A stretch of DNA of 64,000 nucleotides from Malikia sp. (GCF_028687635.1 NZ_JAQTZS010000013.1:23159-87158); one strand, 5' to 3'. Counted from the stretch's first letter, positions 45,494 through 55,475 are shown. Notes: generated by a model not told the origin, from the sequence alone. Made by a program: numbers and translations.

Positions 45494-46770
45494 GCACGCT
45501 ATCGCGCCGCGAGACGCTGAAGACGCTGGCCGCCAGCGGAATGACGCTGGCCATGCCGGCGCTGGTGCGCGCGCAATCGACCGCCGCCCGCGTGGTGGTG
45601 GTGGGCGGCGGGTTTGGCGGGGCCACGGCGGCCCGCTACCTGAAAATGCGCGCCCCGGACGTGCGGGTGACGCTGATCGAGCCGGCGCCGCGCTTCTACA
45701 CCTGCCCGTTCTCCAATCTCTACCTGGCCGGCCTGCGTGACTGGCAAAGCCTGGGCCACGGCTTTGACGGCTTGCGGGCGGCCGGCATCGAGGTGATCCA
45801 GGCCTCGGCGCAGGACGTGGACGCGCATGGGCGCACGGTCACGCTGTCGACGGGCGACAAACTGGCCTGGGACCGCCTGGTCCTCTCGCCGGGCGTCGAC
45901 ATGCGCTGGAACGCGCTGGCCGGCTACGACGAGGCGGCCGCGCAACACGCCCCGCACGCCTGGAAGGCCGGGCCGCAAACGCAGCTGCTGCGCCGGCAAC
46001 TGCAAGCCATGCCCGATGGCGGCACCTTCGTGATGGTGATCCCGGACAACCCGTTCCGTTGCCCGCCTGGCCCCTACGAGCGGGCGGCGCTGGTGGCGCA
46101 TTACTTCAAGCAGCACAAGCCGCGCTCCAAGGTGCTGCTGCTGGATGCCAAGGACAATTTCTCGAAGAAACCGCTGTTCCAGCAAGGCTGGAAGGCGCTC
46201 TACGGCGAGATGGTGGAATGGGTGGGCCTGGCCGACGACGGCCGGGTGATGAGCGTCGATGCCCAGGCATTGACCGTGCGGACGGCCTTCGGCCAGACCC
46301 ATCGGGCGGACGTCCTGAACGTGATCCCGCCGCAGCAGGCGGGCTGGATCGCGCAGCGGGCCGGCGTGGTGGATGCGAGCGGCTGGGTGCCGGTGAGGCC
46401 GGAGAGCTTCGAGACCACCCGGGCGCCGGGCATTTACGCCTTGGGCGACGCGACGCTGGCCGCGCCGATGCCGAAATCGGCCTTTTCCGCCAACATGCAA
46501 GGCAAGATGGCGGCGGCGGCCATCGCGGCGGAACTGACGGGCCAGCCCCTGCCGCCCGCAGTGTACGCCAACACATGCTACAGCCTGCTGGCCCCGGGCC
46601 ATGGCATCTCGGTGGCCGGGGTCTATCGGCCGGAGCAAGGCAAGATGATCGAGGTCCCCGGCTCGGGCGGCGTCAGCCCGCTGGCGGCGACGCCCGCCTT
46701 CCGTGCCGCCGAGGCGGCCCATGGCGATGCCTGGTATGCGTCCATCAGCGCCGATGTCTGGGGAGCCTGA
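45490..46770 (+). CDS. fccB: Flavocytochrome c sulfide dehydrogenase flavoprotein (FccB/SoxF)
   Basis: The 426-residue protein has a Tat signal (SRRETLKTLAASG, cleavage near residue 29). The FAD-binding Rossmann motif is VVVVGGGFGGATAARYLK. Cysteines in TCPFSNLYLAG, FRCPPGPYER and NTCYSLLAPGHG match the FccB disulfide/FAD-link pattern. It oxidises sulfide or sulfane sulfur in the periplasm and passes electrons to the partner cytochrome. Its stop is followed in 3 bp by the YeeE-type gene. Confidence 0.85.
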   Translation: MSTLSRRETLKTLAASGMTLAMPALVRAQSTAARVVVVGGGFGGATAARYLKMRAPDVRVTLIEPAPRFYTCPFSNLYLAGLRDWQSLGHGFDGLRAAGIEVIQASAQDVDAHGRTVTLSTGDKLAWDRLVLSPGVDMRWNALAGYDEAAAQHAPHAWKAGPQTQLLRRQLQAMPDGGTFVMVIPDNPFRCPPGPYERAALVAHYFKQHKPRSKVLLLDAKDNFSKKPLFQQGWKALYGEMVEWVGLADDGRVMSVDAQALTVRTAFGQTHRADVLNVIPPQQAGWIAQRAGVVDASGWVPVRPESFETTRAPGIYALGDATLAAPMPKSAFSANMQGKMAAAAIAAELTGQPLPPAVYANTCYSLLAPGHGISVAGVYRPEQGKMIEVPGSGGVSPLAATPAFRAAEAAHGDAWYASISADVWGA

Positions 46771-46773
46771 GGC

Positions 46774-47808
46774 ATGAGCCTGCTGTGGGCGGGTTTCCTG
46801 CTGGGCTGCGGCTTTGGCGTGTCGGCCCGTTTGGGGCGCCTGTGCTTGCTGCGTGGACTGCGGCAGCGACTGCGGGGCGATGCGGCGGCACCGGCGCTGC
46901 GCGCCTTCGCGCTGGCGCTGGCCACCGCCATGGCTACGACGCAGTATCTGGCCGCCATCCATGAGATCGATCTGTCGCAGACGGTGTTGCTGCGCACGGA
47001 ATTCGCCGCGGGCGGGCTGCTGATCGGCGGCCTGCTGTTCGGCCTGGGCATGAGCCTGGCGCGCAGTTGCGGCGCCCGGGCGCTGGTGCTGCTGGCCGGT
47101 GGCAACCTGCGCGCGCTGGTGGTGCTGGCCGGCCTGGGGCTGGCGGCACAGGCGTCGCTGACGGGCGTGCTGGTGCCGCTGCGACAGTGGCTCCAGCTCG
47201 GCCAGGTGAGCCTCGATGCGGCTTCCTTGCCGGCCTACCTGGCCAGCCAGGGCCTGGCGACCGGGCCGGCGCTGCTGCTGGGCGCGGGCCTGCCGGTGAT
47301 GGCCCTGCTGTTTTTTGCCCTGCGTGGCGGGCTGTTGCGCCGCGCCCCTGGCGAGGCGGCCATGGCGGTGGCAGTCGGCCTGCTGGTCACGCTGGGCTGG
47401 TGGATCACGACCCATGTCGGGGTGGACGAGTTCGATCCGGTGCCACCGACCTCGCTGAGCTTCATCGGCCCGGTGGCGGAATCACTGCTGTATGTCCAGC
47501 TGGCGGTCGGGCGGGCGTTCAGCCTGGGGCCGGCGATCGTGTCGGGCACGCTGGCCGGGGCGGGTGTCACGGCGCTGGTCTCGCGCAATTTCGTGCTGGA
47601 AGGCTTCGAGGCGCCCAGGCCACTACTCAGCTATCTTGCCGGCGGCCTGCTGATGGGCTTTGGCGGGGTACTGGCCGTGGGTTGCTCCATCGGCCAGGGC
47701 CTGTCGGGCCTGTCCACCCTCGCCCTGGCCAGCTTGCCGGCCTGCGGCGGGATTATTATCGGAGCCTGCATTGGCCTCGCCATAAAAAATACATTTATTA
47801 AAAAGTAA
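46774..47808 (+). CDS. YeeE/YedE-family membrane protein (sulfur-compound transport)
   Basis: The 344-residue protein has about nine or ten hydrophobic segments. The family's conserved Cys motifs are present: RLCLLRGLRQRL, ARSCGARALVLLAGGNLRAL and LAVGCSIGQGLSGLSTLALA. YeeE (TsuA) imports thiosulfate in other bacteria, and SoxT in sox clusters is similar. Here it lies between two FccB-like genes, so it probably moves sulfur across the inner membrane. Confidence 0.85.
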   Translation: MSLLWAGFLLGCGFGVSARLGRLCLLRGLRQRLRGDAAAPALRAFALALATAMATTQYLAAIHEIDLSQTVLLRTEFAAGGLLIGGLLFGLGMSLARSCGARALVLLAGGNLRALVVLAGLGLAAQASLTGVLVPLRQWLQLGQVSLDAASLPAYLASQGLATGPALLLGAGLPVMALLFFALRGGLLRRAPGEAAMAVAVGLLVTLGWWITTHVGVDEFDPVPPTSLSFIGPVAESLLYVQLAVGRAFSLGPAIVSGTLAGAGVTALVSRNFVLEGFEAPRPLLSYLAGGLLMGFGGVLAVGCSIGQGLSGLSTLALASLPACGGIIIGACIGLAIKNTFIKK

Positions 47809-47814
47809 CTACCA

Positions 47815-49173
47815 ATGAAACGTCGTGAACTCCTGCTGACACCCTCCAAGCTCGCCCTGACAGCGGGCATGGCCTCCCTGTCGCTGCCCTCGCTGGCCAC
47901 GCCGGCCGCACCGGCGGCGCCGGCGCTGCTCACCCTCAACAACCGCCTCCTGCCGCGCGCGGGCAAGAAGCCGCGCATCGTGATCTGCGGCGGCGGCTGG
48001 GGCGGCATGACAGCCGCCCGCTACCTGCGCGAGCTGGTGCCGAATTCGGACGTGATCCTGCTCGAGCGCAACCCCACCTTCTGGTCGGGCCCGATGAGCA
48101 ACAAGTGGCTGCTCGATATCGTGTCGACGGACTTCGTGAACCACGACATGCAGCGCCCGGCCAACCAGTACGGCTACAAGCTGATCCAGACCGAAGTCAT
48201 CGGCTTTGACCGCGACCGCAAGCTGGTGTACACGGCCATGGGCGCGCTCGATTACGACTTCCTGATCCTGTCCGGCGGCATCCGCAATGCCTACGACGCC
48301 TGGTTCGGCAACGACCAGCGCGCCATCGACTACACCCGCGAGCATTTCCCCTCGGCCTATATCCCGAACGCCGAGATGTTCGCCCTCAAGCGCAAGATCA
48401 AGGAATTCAAGGGCGGCACCATCGTCATGACGCTGCCGCCGCCGCCGCACCGTTGCCCGCCCTCGCCCTATGAGCGGGCCTGCCTGATCGCGGCGCACAT
48501 CAAGAAGAACAAGATCCCGGGCAAGATCGTGATCCTGGATCCCAAGCCGAAGGTGGCGCCGATCAGCATGGGCTACCAGACCGCCTTCCGCGAGCTGTAT
48601 CCGGACATCATCACCCATGTGCCGAATGCCAAGGTGCAGGAACTCGATCCGTTCAAGAAGCGCATCAAGACGACCGCCGGTGAATTCGAATTCGACGACG
48701 CCATCCTCATGCCGCCGCACCAGGCGGCCGACATGGTGCGGCACGCCGGCCTGATCGGTACCGACGCCACCGGCAAGCCGACCGGCTGGGCCGACATGAA
48801 CCCGCGCCTGTTTACCGCCAACAGCGATGACAGCGTGTATTTCGTCGGCGACCTGATGGGCGCCATCTCGCCGCAGTTCGGCCACTACCCGAAGAGCGGC
48901 CATGTCGCCAACTACATCGGCAAGATCGTCGCCCAGAACATCGCCGAGCGCGTCGCCGGCAAGCCGGTCATCGCCCGCCTGCCGGACAACCTCTGCTACA
49001 TGATGGTGAACATCGAGCCGATGGAGGAAATCTCCGTGAAGTTCGAATACGAGGTGGATCAGGCTGGCCAGGTCAACCAGACCCAGATCGACGTCGATGT
49101 GCGTACCGCCGACATGGTGAAGGAAGACTTCGACTGGATCAACGGGAAGTTCCAGGACTTCCTGGCCATCTGA
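47815..49173 (+). CDS. Second FccB/SoxF-like FAD oxidoreductase
   Basis: The 452-residue protein has a Tat-like signal (MKRRELLLTPSKLALTAGMA). The FAD motif is IVICGGGWGGMTAARYLREL, and HRCPPSPYERACLIA and DNLCYMMVN hold the likely disulfide cysteines. It is a paralogue of the FccB at 45490 but diverged (different N-terminus and tail). It precedes soxY by 11 bp. It may oxidise sulfur bound to SoxYZ or sulfide; no second cytochrome subunit is next to it. Confidence 0.82.
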   Translation: MKRRELLLTPSKLALTAGMASLSLPSLATPAAPAAPALLTLNNRLLPRAGKKPRIVICGGGWGGMTAARYLRELVPNSDVILLERNPTFWSGPMSNKWLLDIVSTDFVNHDMQRPANQYGYKLIQTEVIGFDRDRKLVYTAMGALDYDFLILSGGIRNAYDAWFGNDQRAIDYTREHFPSAYIPNAEMFALKRKIKEFKGGTIVMTLPPPPHRCPPSPYERACLIAAHIKKNKIPGKIVILDPKPKVAPISMGYQTAFRELYPDIITHVPNAKVQELDPFKKRIKTTAGEFEFDDAILMPPHQAADMVRHAGLIGTDATGKPTGWADMNPRLFTANSDDSVYFVGDLMGAISPQFGHYPKSGHVANYIGKIVAQNIAERVAGKPVIARLPDNLCYMMVNIEPMEEISVKFEYEVDQAGQVNQTQIDVDVRTADMVKEDFDWINGKFQDFLAI

Positions 49174-49184
49174 CGGAGCGCGCG

Positions 49185-49664
49185 ATGAAACGACGAGATT
49201 TTGTCGCGGGCGGCACCCTGCTGGGTTCTGCCTTGGCGCTGCCGGCGGCCTGGGCGCAACCCCCGGCCCGGCCAGCCCAGTCCAGGCTGCTGGAGCCCAA
49301 CCCGGCCGAGTTCCGGCGCCAGTGGGCGGCGTTTGTCGGCAAGGCCAAGCCGATCGAGGGCGGGCTCAAGCTCGACCTGCCGGTGCTCGCCGACAACCCG
49401 AGCGCGGTGCCGGTGGGCGTCCTGCTGACGGCCCCCGTCACGGAAAGCCACTACTGCAAGGAACTGATCCTGCTGGCCGAACTCAACCCGGCCCCGCTGA
49501 CCTGCCGCCTGCAGTTCTCCGCCATCTCCGGCACGACGGAAGTCGCCGTCCGCCTGCGCCTGAGCCAGTCGCAAACCGTCCACGCGCTGGCCCTGATGAG
49601 CGATGGCCGCATCCTGGTTGCCCGCCAGGCCGTCACCGTCGCCGCCAGCGGCTGCGGGATGTAA
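49185..49664 (+). CDS. soxY: SoxY sulfur-carrier protein
   Basis: The 159-residue protein has a Tat signal (MKRRDFVAGGTLLGSALALP, cleavage near residue 25). It ends in AASGCGM, a variant of the usual GGCGG swinging arm that keeps the sulfur-binding Cys third from the end. It carries sulfur intermediates bound to that Cys while held by SoxZ. It precedes soxZ by 13 bp. Confidence 0.88.
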   Translation: MKRRDFVAGGTLLGSALALPAAWAQPPARPAQSRLLEPNPAEFRRQWAAFVGKAKPIEGGLKLDLPVLADNPSAVPVGVLLTAPVTESHYCKELILLAELNPAPLTCRLQFSAISGTTEVAVRLRLSQSQTVHALALMSDGRILVARQAVTVAASGCGM

Positions 49665-49677
49665 AGGAGATCGCCAT

Positions 49678-50007
49678 ATGAGTACCAAACCGCCCCGCGT
49701 CTGGGTCAGCAACCTCAAGCCCGCCAAGGGCGAGCTGGTGCGCGTGCGCGCCCAGGTCGAACATCCGATGGAAAGCGGCCTGCGCCTGGACGCCAACGGC
49801 CAGCTTCGCCCGCGCCACATCATCAGTCGATTCGAGGCAAGATTCGGTCCTCACCTGCTCCTGAGCTGGGAGCCTGGCATCAACATCTCGCCCAACCCCT
49901 ACCTGGAATTCACCTTCCTCGCCCGCGAAGCCGGTGAACTCGTGATGATGTGGACCGACGAAAAAGGCCCGACCATCGAGGCCCGCAGGACCATCGCGCT
50001 GGCGTGA
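49678..50007 (+). CDS. soxZ: SoxZ sulfur-carrier partner protein
   Basis: The 109-residue immunoglobulin-like protein starts at ATG 49678 after AAAGGAGA. It contains VRVRAQVEHPMESGLRLDA, HIISRFEARFG and ISPNPYLEFTFLAREAG, which are diagnostic of SoxZ. It forms the SoxYZ heterodimer. No soxXA, soxB or soxCD genes are within the window. Confidence 0.92.
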   Translation: MSTKPPRVWVSNLKPAKGELVRVRAQVEHPMESGLRLDANGQLRPRHIISRFEARFGPHLLLSWEPGINISPNPYLEFTFLAREAGELVMMWTDEKGPTIEARRTIALA

Positions 50008-50026
50008 AAAGGGCCTCGCTCCTTTT
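50007..50026. terminator. Possible bidirectional terminator between soxZ and metI
   Basis: AAAAGG and CCTTTT form a 6-bp stem (50007-50012, 50021-50026) between convergent genes that are only 34 bp apart. The arms themselves supply A and T tracts. The stem is short, so the call is weak. Confidence 0.4.
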
Positions 50027-50041
50027 ACTTCATGGCGTCCA

Positions 50042-50695
50042 TCAGCGTGCTCGCAAGCGCCCGACCCAGAAGTCGCCCGCGAACTGCACCAGGCTGACCA
50101 GGGCGATCAGCACCACGATCACCGCGATCATCACCGTCGTGTCGAAGCGCTGGTAGCCGTAGCGGATCGCCAGGTCGCCGAGCCCGCCAGCGCCCACGGC
50201 GCCGGCCATGGCCGAGGCACCGATCATCGACACCAGCGTGATCGTGAAGCCGCCGATGATGCCGGGCAGCGCCTCGGGCAGCAGCACATGGCGCACGATA
50301 TGCCAGCGCCGGCAGCCCATGGCCTGGGCGGCCTCGATCAGTCCGTGCTCGACCTCGCGCAGGCTGACCTCGGCGATGCGCGCGAAGAACGGCGTGGCGC
50401 TGATCGACAGCGGCACCACGGCGGCCCAGATGCCGATCGTCGTGCCCGTGATCAGTCGCGTCAGCGGGATCAGCGCCACCAGCAGCACGATGAAGGGCGT
50501 GGCGCGGAAGGCGTTGACGACGCTGCCCGCGATCCGGTTGAAGCGTGGCGCTTGCAGCACCCCGCCCGGCGATGTCAGCACCAGCAACACGGCCAGCGGA
50601 ATGCCCGCGACCAGCGCGATCAGCCCCGAGGCACCGACCATGAGCAGCGTGTCGAGCAGGGCCTCCCAGAGGCGTTCATACATGATCGGCGACAT
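50042..50695 (-). CDS. metI: D-methionine ABC transporter permease MetI
   Basis: The 217-residue permease has five hydrophobic segments and the typical [20 protein letters not shown] and [20 protein letters not shown]. It overlaps the end of metN by 20 bp if the first ATG (50695) is used, or by 8 bp from the in-frame ATG at 50683. It is the channel of the MetNIQ methionine importer. Confidence 0.92.
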   Translation of the reverse strand: MSPIMYERLWEALLDTLLMVGASGLIALVAGIPLAVLLVLTSPGGVLQAPRFNRIAGSVVNAFRATPFIVLLVALIPLTRLITGTTIGIWAAVVPLSISATPFFARIAEVSLREVEHGLIEAAQAMGCRRWHIVRHVLLPEALPGIIGGFTITLVSMIGASAMAGAVGAGGLGDLAIRYGYQRFDTTVMIAVIVVLIALVSLVQFAGDFWVGRLRAR

Positions 50696-51839
50696 ATCCG
50701 AGCTCCTTGGCGTGGTGGCAGAGTTGTTGTTGGACCAGCTCGGCGGCGGCAGGCCCCTGGGCGGCGGTGGCGATCAGCAGCCGGCCGTGCGTATGGCCCT
50801 GGATGCGATCGACGCCGCCATGCAGCAGCCGCACCCGGCTGCCGAGCGCGCCGGCGATGCGGTCGAGGTCGGGTTCGATCCGGCCCTGGCCGGTAAAAAC
50901 GAGTTCCAGCACCCGCTGGTACGACCCGCTCGCTGGCGCCTGCAGCGAGAGCCTCTGCGGCAGGTCCTGCGGCAGGTCGTGCTCCAGCGGACGCAGCAGC
51001 GCGCGCGTGGCGTCGTGCCGGGGATCGCCGAACACCGACCAGACCGGCCCGGTTTCGGCGATGCGGCCCTGCTCCAGCACCAGCACCTGGTCGCAGATCT
51101 CGCGGATCACGCCCATCTCGTGCGTGATCAGCACCACCGTCAGGCCGAGCTGGCGGTTGATGTCGCGCAGCAGCGCCAGGATGGACTGGGTCGTTTCGGG
51201 GTCGAGCGCCGAAGTGGCCTCGTCGCACAGCAGGATCTCGGGGTGGTGCACCAGCGCGCGCGCGATGCCCACGCGCTGCTTCTGCCCGCCCGACAGGCGA
51301 CCGGGGTAGGTGTTTTCCTTGCCCTTGAGCCCGACCAGCTCCAGCAGTTCGTTGACGCGCTGGCGCACCTGCGCCTCGCGCACGCCCGCCACGCGCAGCG
51401 GCAGCGCCACGTTGTCGAACACGGTCTTGGCCGACAGCAGGTTGAAATGCTGGAAGATCATGCCGATGCGGCGGCGCAGCGCGACCAGTCCGTTCTCGTC
51501 GAGGCGGCTGATGTCCTCGCCGTCCACCAGCACGCGACCGGCGGAGGGCTGTTCGAGCCGGTTGATGGTGCGCAGCAGGCTGGACTTGCCCGCCCCGCTG
51601 CGGCCGATGATGCCGAAGATGCGGCCAGCCGGAATCTCGAGGTCGATGTCGGCCAGTGCCGTCACCGGACCGGCCGACGAGTGATAGGTCTTGCCGATGT
51701 GCTCGAAGCGCACCGAGCCGGCCGCCGGGCGCAGCGACGCGCCAGTGCCAGCCGGCACGGCGGGTTGCGCGTACGGAGCGGCCTCGGGAGCCGGGACAAA
51801 GAAGGACTTGGAGCCTAAGGTCAGATCGATGGCGCTCAT
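50676..51839 (-). CDS. metN: Methionine ABC transporter ATP-binding protein MetN
   Basis: The 387-residue ATPase starts at ATG 51839 ([20 protein letters not shown]) and has an unusual N-terminal extension of about 45 residues before the ABC domain. Walker A is GRSGAGKSS, signature [15 protein letters not shown], Walker [16 protein letters not shown]-terminal NIL domain (about 300-387) is the substrate-sensing domain typical of MetN and inhibits transport when methionine is plentiful. Confidence 0.92.
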   Translation of the reverse strand: MSAIDLTLGSKSFFVPAPEAAPYAQPAVPAGTGASLRPAAGSVRFEHIGKTYHSSAGPVTALADIDLEIPAGRIFGIIGRSGAGKSSLLRTINRLEQPSAGRVLVDGEDISRLDENGLVALRRRIGMIFQHFNLLSAKTVFDNVALPLRVAGVREAQVRQRVNELLELVGLKGKENTYPGRLSGGQKQRVGIARALVHHPEILLCDEATSALDPETTQSILALLRDINRQLGLTVVLITHEMGVIREICDQVLVLEQGRIAETGPVWSVFGDPRHDATRALLRPLEHDLPQDLPQRLSLQAPASGSYQRVLELVFTGQGRIEPDLDRIAGALGSRVRLLHGGVDRIQGHTHGRLLIATAAQGPAAAELVQQQLCHHAKELGYVADHV

Positions 51840-51907
51840 TGCACTTTTCCCTTCAGCCAGGGCAGGCCGTGGCATTGGTGGTTGCCCGTGAAGGCGACAT
51901 GGATGGC

Positions 51908-52717
51908 TTACTTGTTCAGCCAGGCCAGCGTGTAGAGCTTCGGGTCTCCCCCGAAGGATTTCTGCACCTGGTCGCGCACGGCCTTGGATTCCTGGAAAAT
52001 CTTCACGAACTGCTTGATGCGCGGGTCGTTGGCGTTGTCCTGACGGGAGACGAAGCGGATCGCGTAGTAGCTGTCAGCCGCCCCGGAGTAGATCAGGCCG
52101 GCACTGGCGAACCGCGGCTTGCCCGCGCTCACGAAATGCGCCGGAATGCCCTGCGCCAGCTCCACGTCGTCGATGGCGCGCACGAGCTGCGGACCCTCGA
52201 CTTCGACGAACTTGAGCTTCTTCGGGTTGCTGACGATGTCGTTGACGCTGACCTTGGCGCCGGCGCCGTCGCGCAACTTGATCAGGCCGGCCTTTTCCAG
52301 CAGCAGCAGGCCGCGCCCCTGGTTGACCGGGTCGCTGGCCACGGCCACTTTCGCGCCGTCCTTCAGTTCATCGAAGCGCTTGATCTTGTACGAGAACAGA
52401 CCGATGTTGGGCAGCACGCCGATGCCGGCCACGGCGAACTTGTAGCCGCGCTGCTGGATGGCGTTGTCCAGGAAGGCCTGGTGCTGGAAGTAGTTCAGGT
52501 CCAGATCGCCCGCGGCCACCGCCTCGTTGGGCGTGGTCCAGTCGGTGAACTCGACAATCTTCACGTCCAGGCCGGCCTTCCTGGCATCCGCCACCGCCGC
52601 CGCCAGGGCATCGGCATGCACACCGGCCGAGGCGCCGATCTTGAGGGTCTGGGCCTGCGCCGCGCAGACCAGCAGCAGGGAAGAAACGGCGGTCAGCAGC
52701 AAACGGGTCAGTTTCAT
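51908..52717 (-). CDS. metQ: Methionine-binding protein MetQ (NlpA family)
   Basis: The 269-residue protein starts at ATG 52717 with a signal peptide cleaved near AQA-QTL (residue 23). No lipobox Cys follows, so it is periplasmic rather than lipid-anchored. It contains [29 protein letters not shown] and [20 protein letters not shown], the NlpA/MetQ signatures. In this sulfur cluster the ligand could be a methionine derivative. Confidence 0.9.
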   Translation of the reverse strand: MKLTRLLLTAVSSLLLVCAAQAQTLKIGASAGVHADALAAAVADARKAGLDVKIVEFTDWTTPNEAVAAGDLDLNYFQHQAFLDNAIQQRGYKFAVAGIGVLPNIGLFSYKIKRFDELKDGAKVAVASDPVNQGRGLLLLEKAGLIKLRDGAGAKVSVNDIVSNPKKLKFVEVEGPQLVRAIDDVELAQGIPAHFVSAGKPRFASAGLIYSGAADSYYAIRFVSRQDNANDPRIKQFVKIFQESKAVRDQVQKSFGGDPKLYTLAWLNK

Positions 52718-52754
52718 GATGAGGTCCTGTTGTGGGTTCAGAGGGGGGGAAAGC

Positions 52755-54116
52755 TCAGGCGAGCTGGCGGAACTGCGCGGCGGCATGGCGCTCGGGCAGG
52801 CGGTCGCCCTGGCCGAACAGCTTGTGGCGCAAGCTGCCTTCGGCATAGGCGGTCTTGTAGAGGCCACGGTTCTGCAACTCGGGCACGACGAAATCGACGA
52901 CATCCTCGAAGCTCTCGGGCACCACGGTGCGCGTGATGTTGAAGCCGTCGATGCCGGTCTCGTCGGCCCAGGACTGCAGTTCATCCGCGACCTGATTGCC
53001 GTCGCCGACGATGGCCGGGTAACGCCCGCCCAGCTTGAAATGTTCCAGCAGCTTGCGTCGGGTGCCGCCCAGCTGCTGGAGCGCACGCACCGAGGACTGG
53101 ATCGCATTGGTCTGGCCCGACTCGATCGGCTCGTCGAGCCCGTGGCGCGACAGGTCGATGCCCACGCTCGACGAGAAATGCGCCAGCCCGGCCTCCGGAC
53201 TCGCATGGCGCAGATACTCGTCGTGCTTGTCGCGCGCCTCCCGTTCGGTGGCCGCCGGCACCAGCGTCAGGCCCAGCACGATCTTGAGGTCGTCGGCGCG
53301 GCGGCCCGCCTTGACCACCTGCTTGCGCAGCTCCTGCACGGTCTGGCGCACGGCGGCCTTGTCGTTGCCGCCGATGAAGACCACTTCGGCATGGCGCGCG
53401 GCAAAGACCTGGCCCCGGCCCGAGGTGCCGGCCTGGAACAGCACCGGCGTGCGCTGCGGCGACGGCTCGCAGAGGTGATAGCCCTCGACGTCGTAATAGC
53501 GGCCGTGGTGGCGCACCTGATGCACCTTAGCCGGATCGGCGAAGATCCGGGCCGCCTTGTCCCGCTTGACGGCATCGTCTTCCCAGCTGCCCTCAAGCAG
53601 CTGATAGAGCACGTCGAGGCATTCGTCGGCGCGCTCGTAGCGCTCGTCGTGCAGCAGTTGCCGCTGCTGGCCGATGGCGCGCGCGGCGCTGTCGAGGTAG
53701 CCGGTCACGATGTTCCAGCCAAAGCGCCCGCGCGTGAGCTGGTCCAGCGTCGAGAAGCGCCTGGCCAGCAGATAGGGATGTTCGGACAGCGGGTTGACCG
53801 TGACGCCGAAACCGAGGTGCCGGGTCGCGGCCGCCATCGCCGAGACCAGCAGCATCGGGTCGTTGACCGGCAGCTGTACCGACTCCCTGAGCGTCAGGTC
53901 GATGTTGCCCTGGTAGACGTCGTAGACGCCCAGGATGTCGGCGATGAAGAGGCCGTCGAACAGGCCGCGTTCGAGCGTGCGGGCCATGCCGGTCCAGTAC
54001 TCCAGCGTGTTGTATTCGGTGGTCCGGTCGCGCGGGTGGGTCCACAGGCCGTGGTTGATGTGGCCGACGCAGTTCTCGTTGAACGCGTTGAGGATGAGTT
54101 GTTTTTTCTGGGTCAT
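52755..54116 (-). CDS. DmoA/NtaA-family FMNH2-dependent monooxygenase
   Basis: The 453-residue luciferase-like enzyme belongs to the NtaA/SnaA/DszA/DmoA group: LNAFNENCVGHINHGLWTHP, TVNPLSEHPYLLARRFSTLD, GRFGWNIVTGYLDSAARAIG and VLFQAGTSGRGQVFAARHAE. Members oxidise nitrilotriacetate, dibenzothiophene sulfone or dimethylsulfide. With two DszC-like genes upstream on the same strand it likely oxidises an organosulfur substrate. FMNH2 could come from SsuE or the MsuE-like protein. Confidence 0.85.
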   Translation of the reverse strand: MTQKKQLILNAFNENCVGHINHGLWTHPRDRTTEYNTLEYWTGMARTLERGLFDGLFIADILGVYDVYQGNIDLTLRESVQLPVNDPMLLVSAMAAATRHLGFGVTVNPLSEHPYLLARRFSTLDQLTRGRFGWNIVTGYLDSAARAIGQQRQLLHDERYERADECLDVLYQLLEGSWEDDAVKRDKAARIFADPAKVHQVRHHGRYYDVEGYHLCEPSPQRTPVLFQAGTSGRGQVFAARHAEVVFIGGNDKAAVRQTVQELRKQVVKAGRRADDLKIVLGLTLVPAATEREARDKHDEYLRHASPEAGLAHFSSSVGIDLSRHGLDEPIESGQTNAIQSSVRALQQLGGTRRKLLEHFKLGGRYPAIVGDGNQVADELQSWADETGIDGFNITRTVVPESFEDVVDFVVPELQNRGLYKTAYAEGSLRHKLFGQGDRLPERHAAAQFRQLA

Positions 54117-54158
54117 GACGTTCGCGATGGAAGGCGGTGCGTTGCGAGGGATGAAGGC

Positions 54159-55475
54159 TCAATCCACCAACGCGGCCAGCGGAATTTCCCGGTCCTCGAC
54201 CGGCGCTGTGACATCGATCACCGTTTCAGCCCCAGCCGCATCGGGGTGGCTCACGCTGGCTGGGTGGCTGCTTGAGGAGGCCGGCTCAGGTTGACGCGAC
54301 GCGCGCAGGCCTTCGGTCGCGGATCGGGCCAGGTTGGCGATGACCATGTCGTCCTGGGGCGGGTTGTAGCGGCTGCACTGCACATCGCGGAAATAGCGTT
54401 CCAGCGGCAGCTCCCTGGACAGCGCATGTCCGCCGACGATGCCCATCGCCAGCTCGACGATGCGGATCGCCTGGTTCGTCACCTGATGCTTGGTGATCGC
54501 GACCTCGTGGTCGAGCCGGTGCTTGATCGCGTCGTGGCGCTCCCAGCGCTCGGCCAGGCCATAGAGCAGGGTCTTGGACGCGCCGATCAGCAGCTCGATC
54601 TCGCCGAGCTTTTGCTGCACCTGGGGCGCGTCGAGGATCGGCCCGCCCAGGCTGTGCGACTGGTAGCGGTCGGCGAAATCGAGCGCGAAGTCGCGCGCCG
54701 CCGTCGCGATACCCAGATAGACCGCGGAGATTTGCAGGCCGAAGGCCCGGCTGCCGGTGGTGAAGCTGCTGGGCTGGTCCTTGTCGATGTAGCTCAGCAG
54801 CGCGTCGTGGGGCACCAGCACCTGGTCGAACTCGATGTCGTGGCTGCCGGTGCTGCGCATGCCGATCGTGTTCCAGTTCTCGATGATGCGCACGCGTTCC
54901 GACCTGGGCACCAGGAACTCCGCCACCCGCCCCTCGTCCTCGACCAGGGCGTAGACGATCATCTGCCCGAGCCCGGGCGCCGCCGAGCAGAAGGCCTTGC
55001 GGCCCTGGATCAGATAGCCCTGTCCGGTCCGGCGCGCCACGGTGGTCGGTTGGGAGCCGCGCAGCAGGTTGCCGGCCTCGCGCTCGGTGACCAGCACGTT
55101 GACCAGGTCGCCGCGCCGCACCACGTCCCGGCACAGTCGCTCGAAGGCCGGGCGCTGCCACTTGAGGTCGAAGCTCAGGTAGCCGAAGACCATCAGGTGC
55201 CAGCCCAGCGCCAGCGCGGTGGAGCCGCTGCCCCTGGCCAGGCGCTCCTGGAACAGCAGCAGCTGGTAGAGCGAGAGACCGTCGCCTCCAAGCGCCTTGG
55301 GCAGCGTCAGCTTGAGCGCGCCGCGTTGGCGCAGCAGTTCGAAATGCGCGTGCGGGAATTCGCCCGACTCGTCGTATTGGCGCGCCGTGCTGGCGATCTC
55401 GGCCGCCAGTTCGTCGGCATAGGCCGCGAGGGCGGTGTCGCTGGCATCGCGAAGGGTCACATCGACGGTCATCAT
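54159..55475 (-). CDS. Acyl-CoA dehydrogenase-fold flavoprotein, DszC-related
   Basis: The 438-residue protein has the three-domain acyl-CoA dehydrogenase fold: TLPKALGGDGLSLYQLLLFQ, LIQGRKAFCSAAPGLGQMIV, NWNTIGMRSTGSHDIEFDQV and MGIVGGHALSRELPLERYFR. The last 40 residues are a Ser/Ala/Pro-rich extension. It lies between the DmoA/NtaA-like gene (42 bp) and another DszC-like gene (45 bp). Probable role: FMNH2-dependent oxidation or dehydrogenation of a sulfur compound; a true acyl-CoA substrate cannot be excluded. Confidence 0.78.
   Translation of the reverse strand: MMTVDVTLRDASDTALAAYADELAAEIASTARQYDESGEFPHAHFELLRQRGALKLTLPKALGGDGLSLYQLLLFQERLARGSGSTALALGWHLMVFGYLSFDLKWQRPAFERLCRDVVRRGDLVNVLVTEREAGNLLRGSQPTTVARRTGQGYLIQGRKAFCSAAPGLGQMIVYALVEDEGRVAEFLVPRSERVRIIENWNTIGMRSTGSHDIEFDQVLVPHDALLSYIDKDQPSSFTTGSRAFGLQISAVYLGIATAARDFALDFADRYQSHSLGGPILDAPQVQQKLGEIELLIGASKTLLYGLAERWERHDAIKHRLDHEVAITKHQVTNQAIRIVELAMGIVGGHALSRELPLERYFRDVQCSRYNPPQDDMVIANLARSATEGLRASRQPEPASSSSHPASVSHPDAAGAETVIDVTAPVEDREIPLAALVD

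Noticed and set aside
52718..52754. SAM-type riboswitch upstream of the methionine transporter genes
   Set aside because: The gap between metQ and the next gene is too short and shows no riboswitch-like conserved core.
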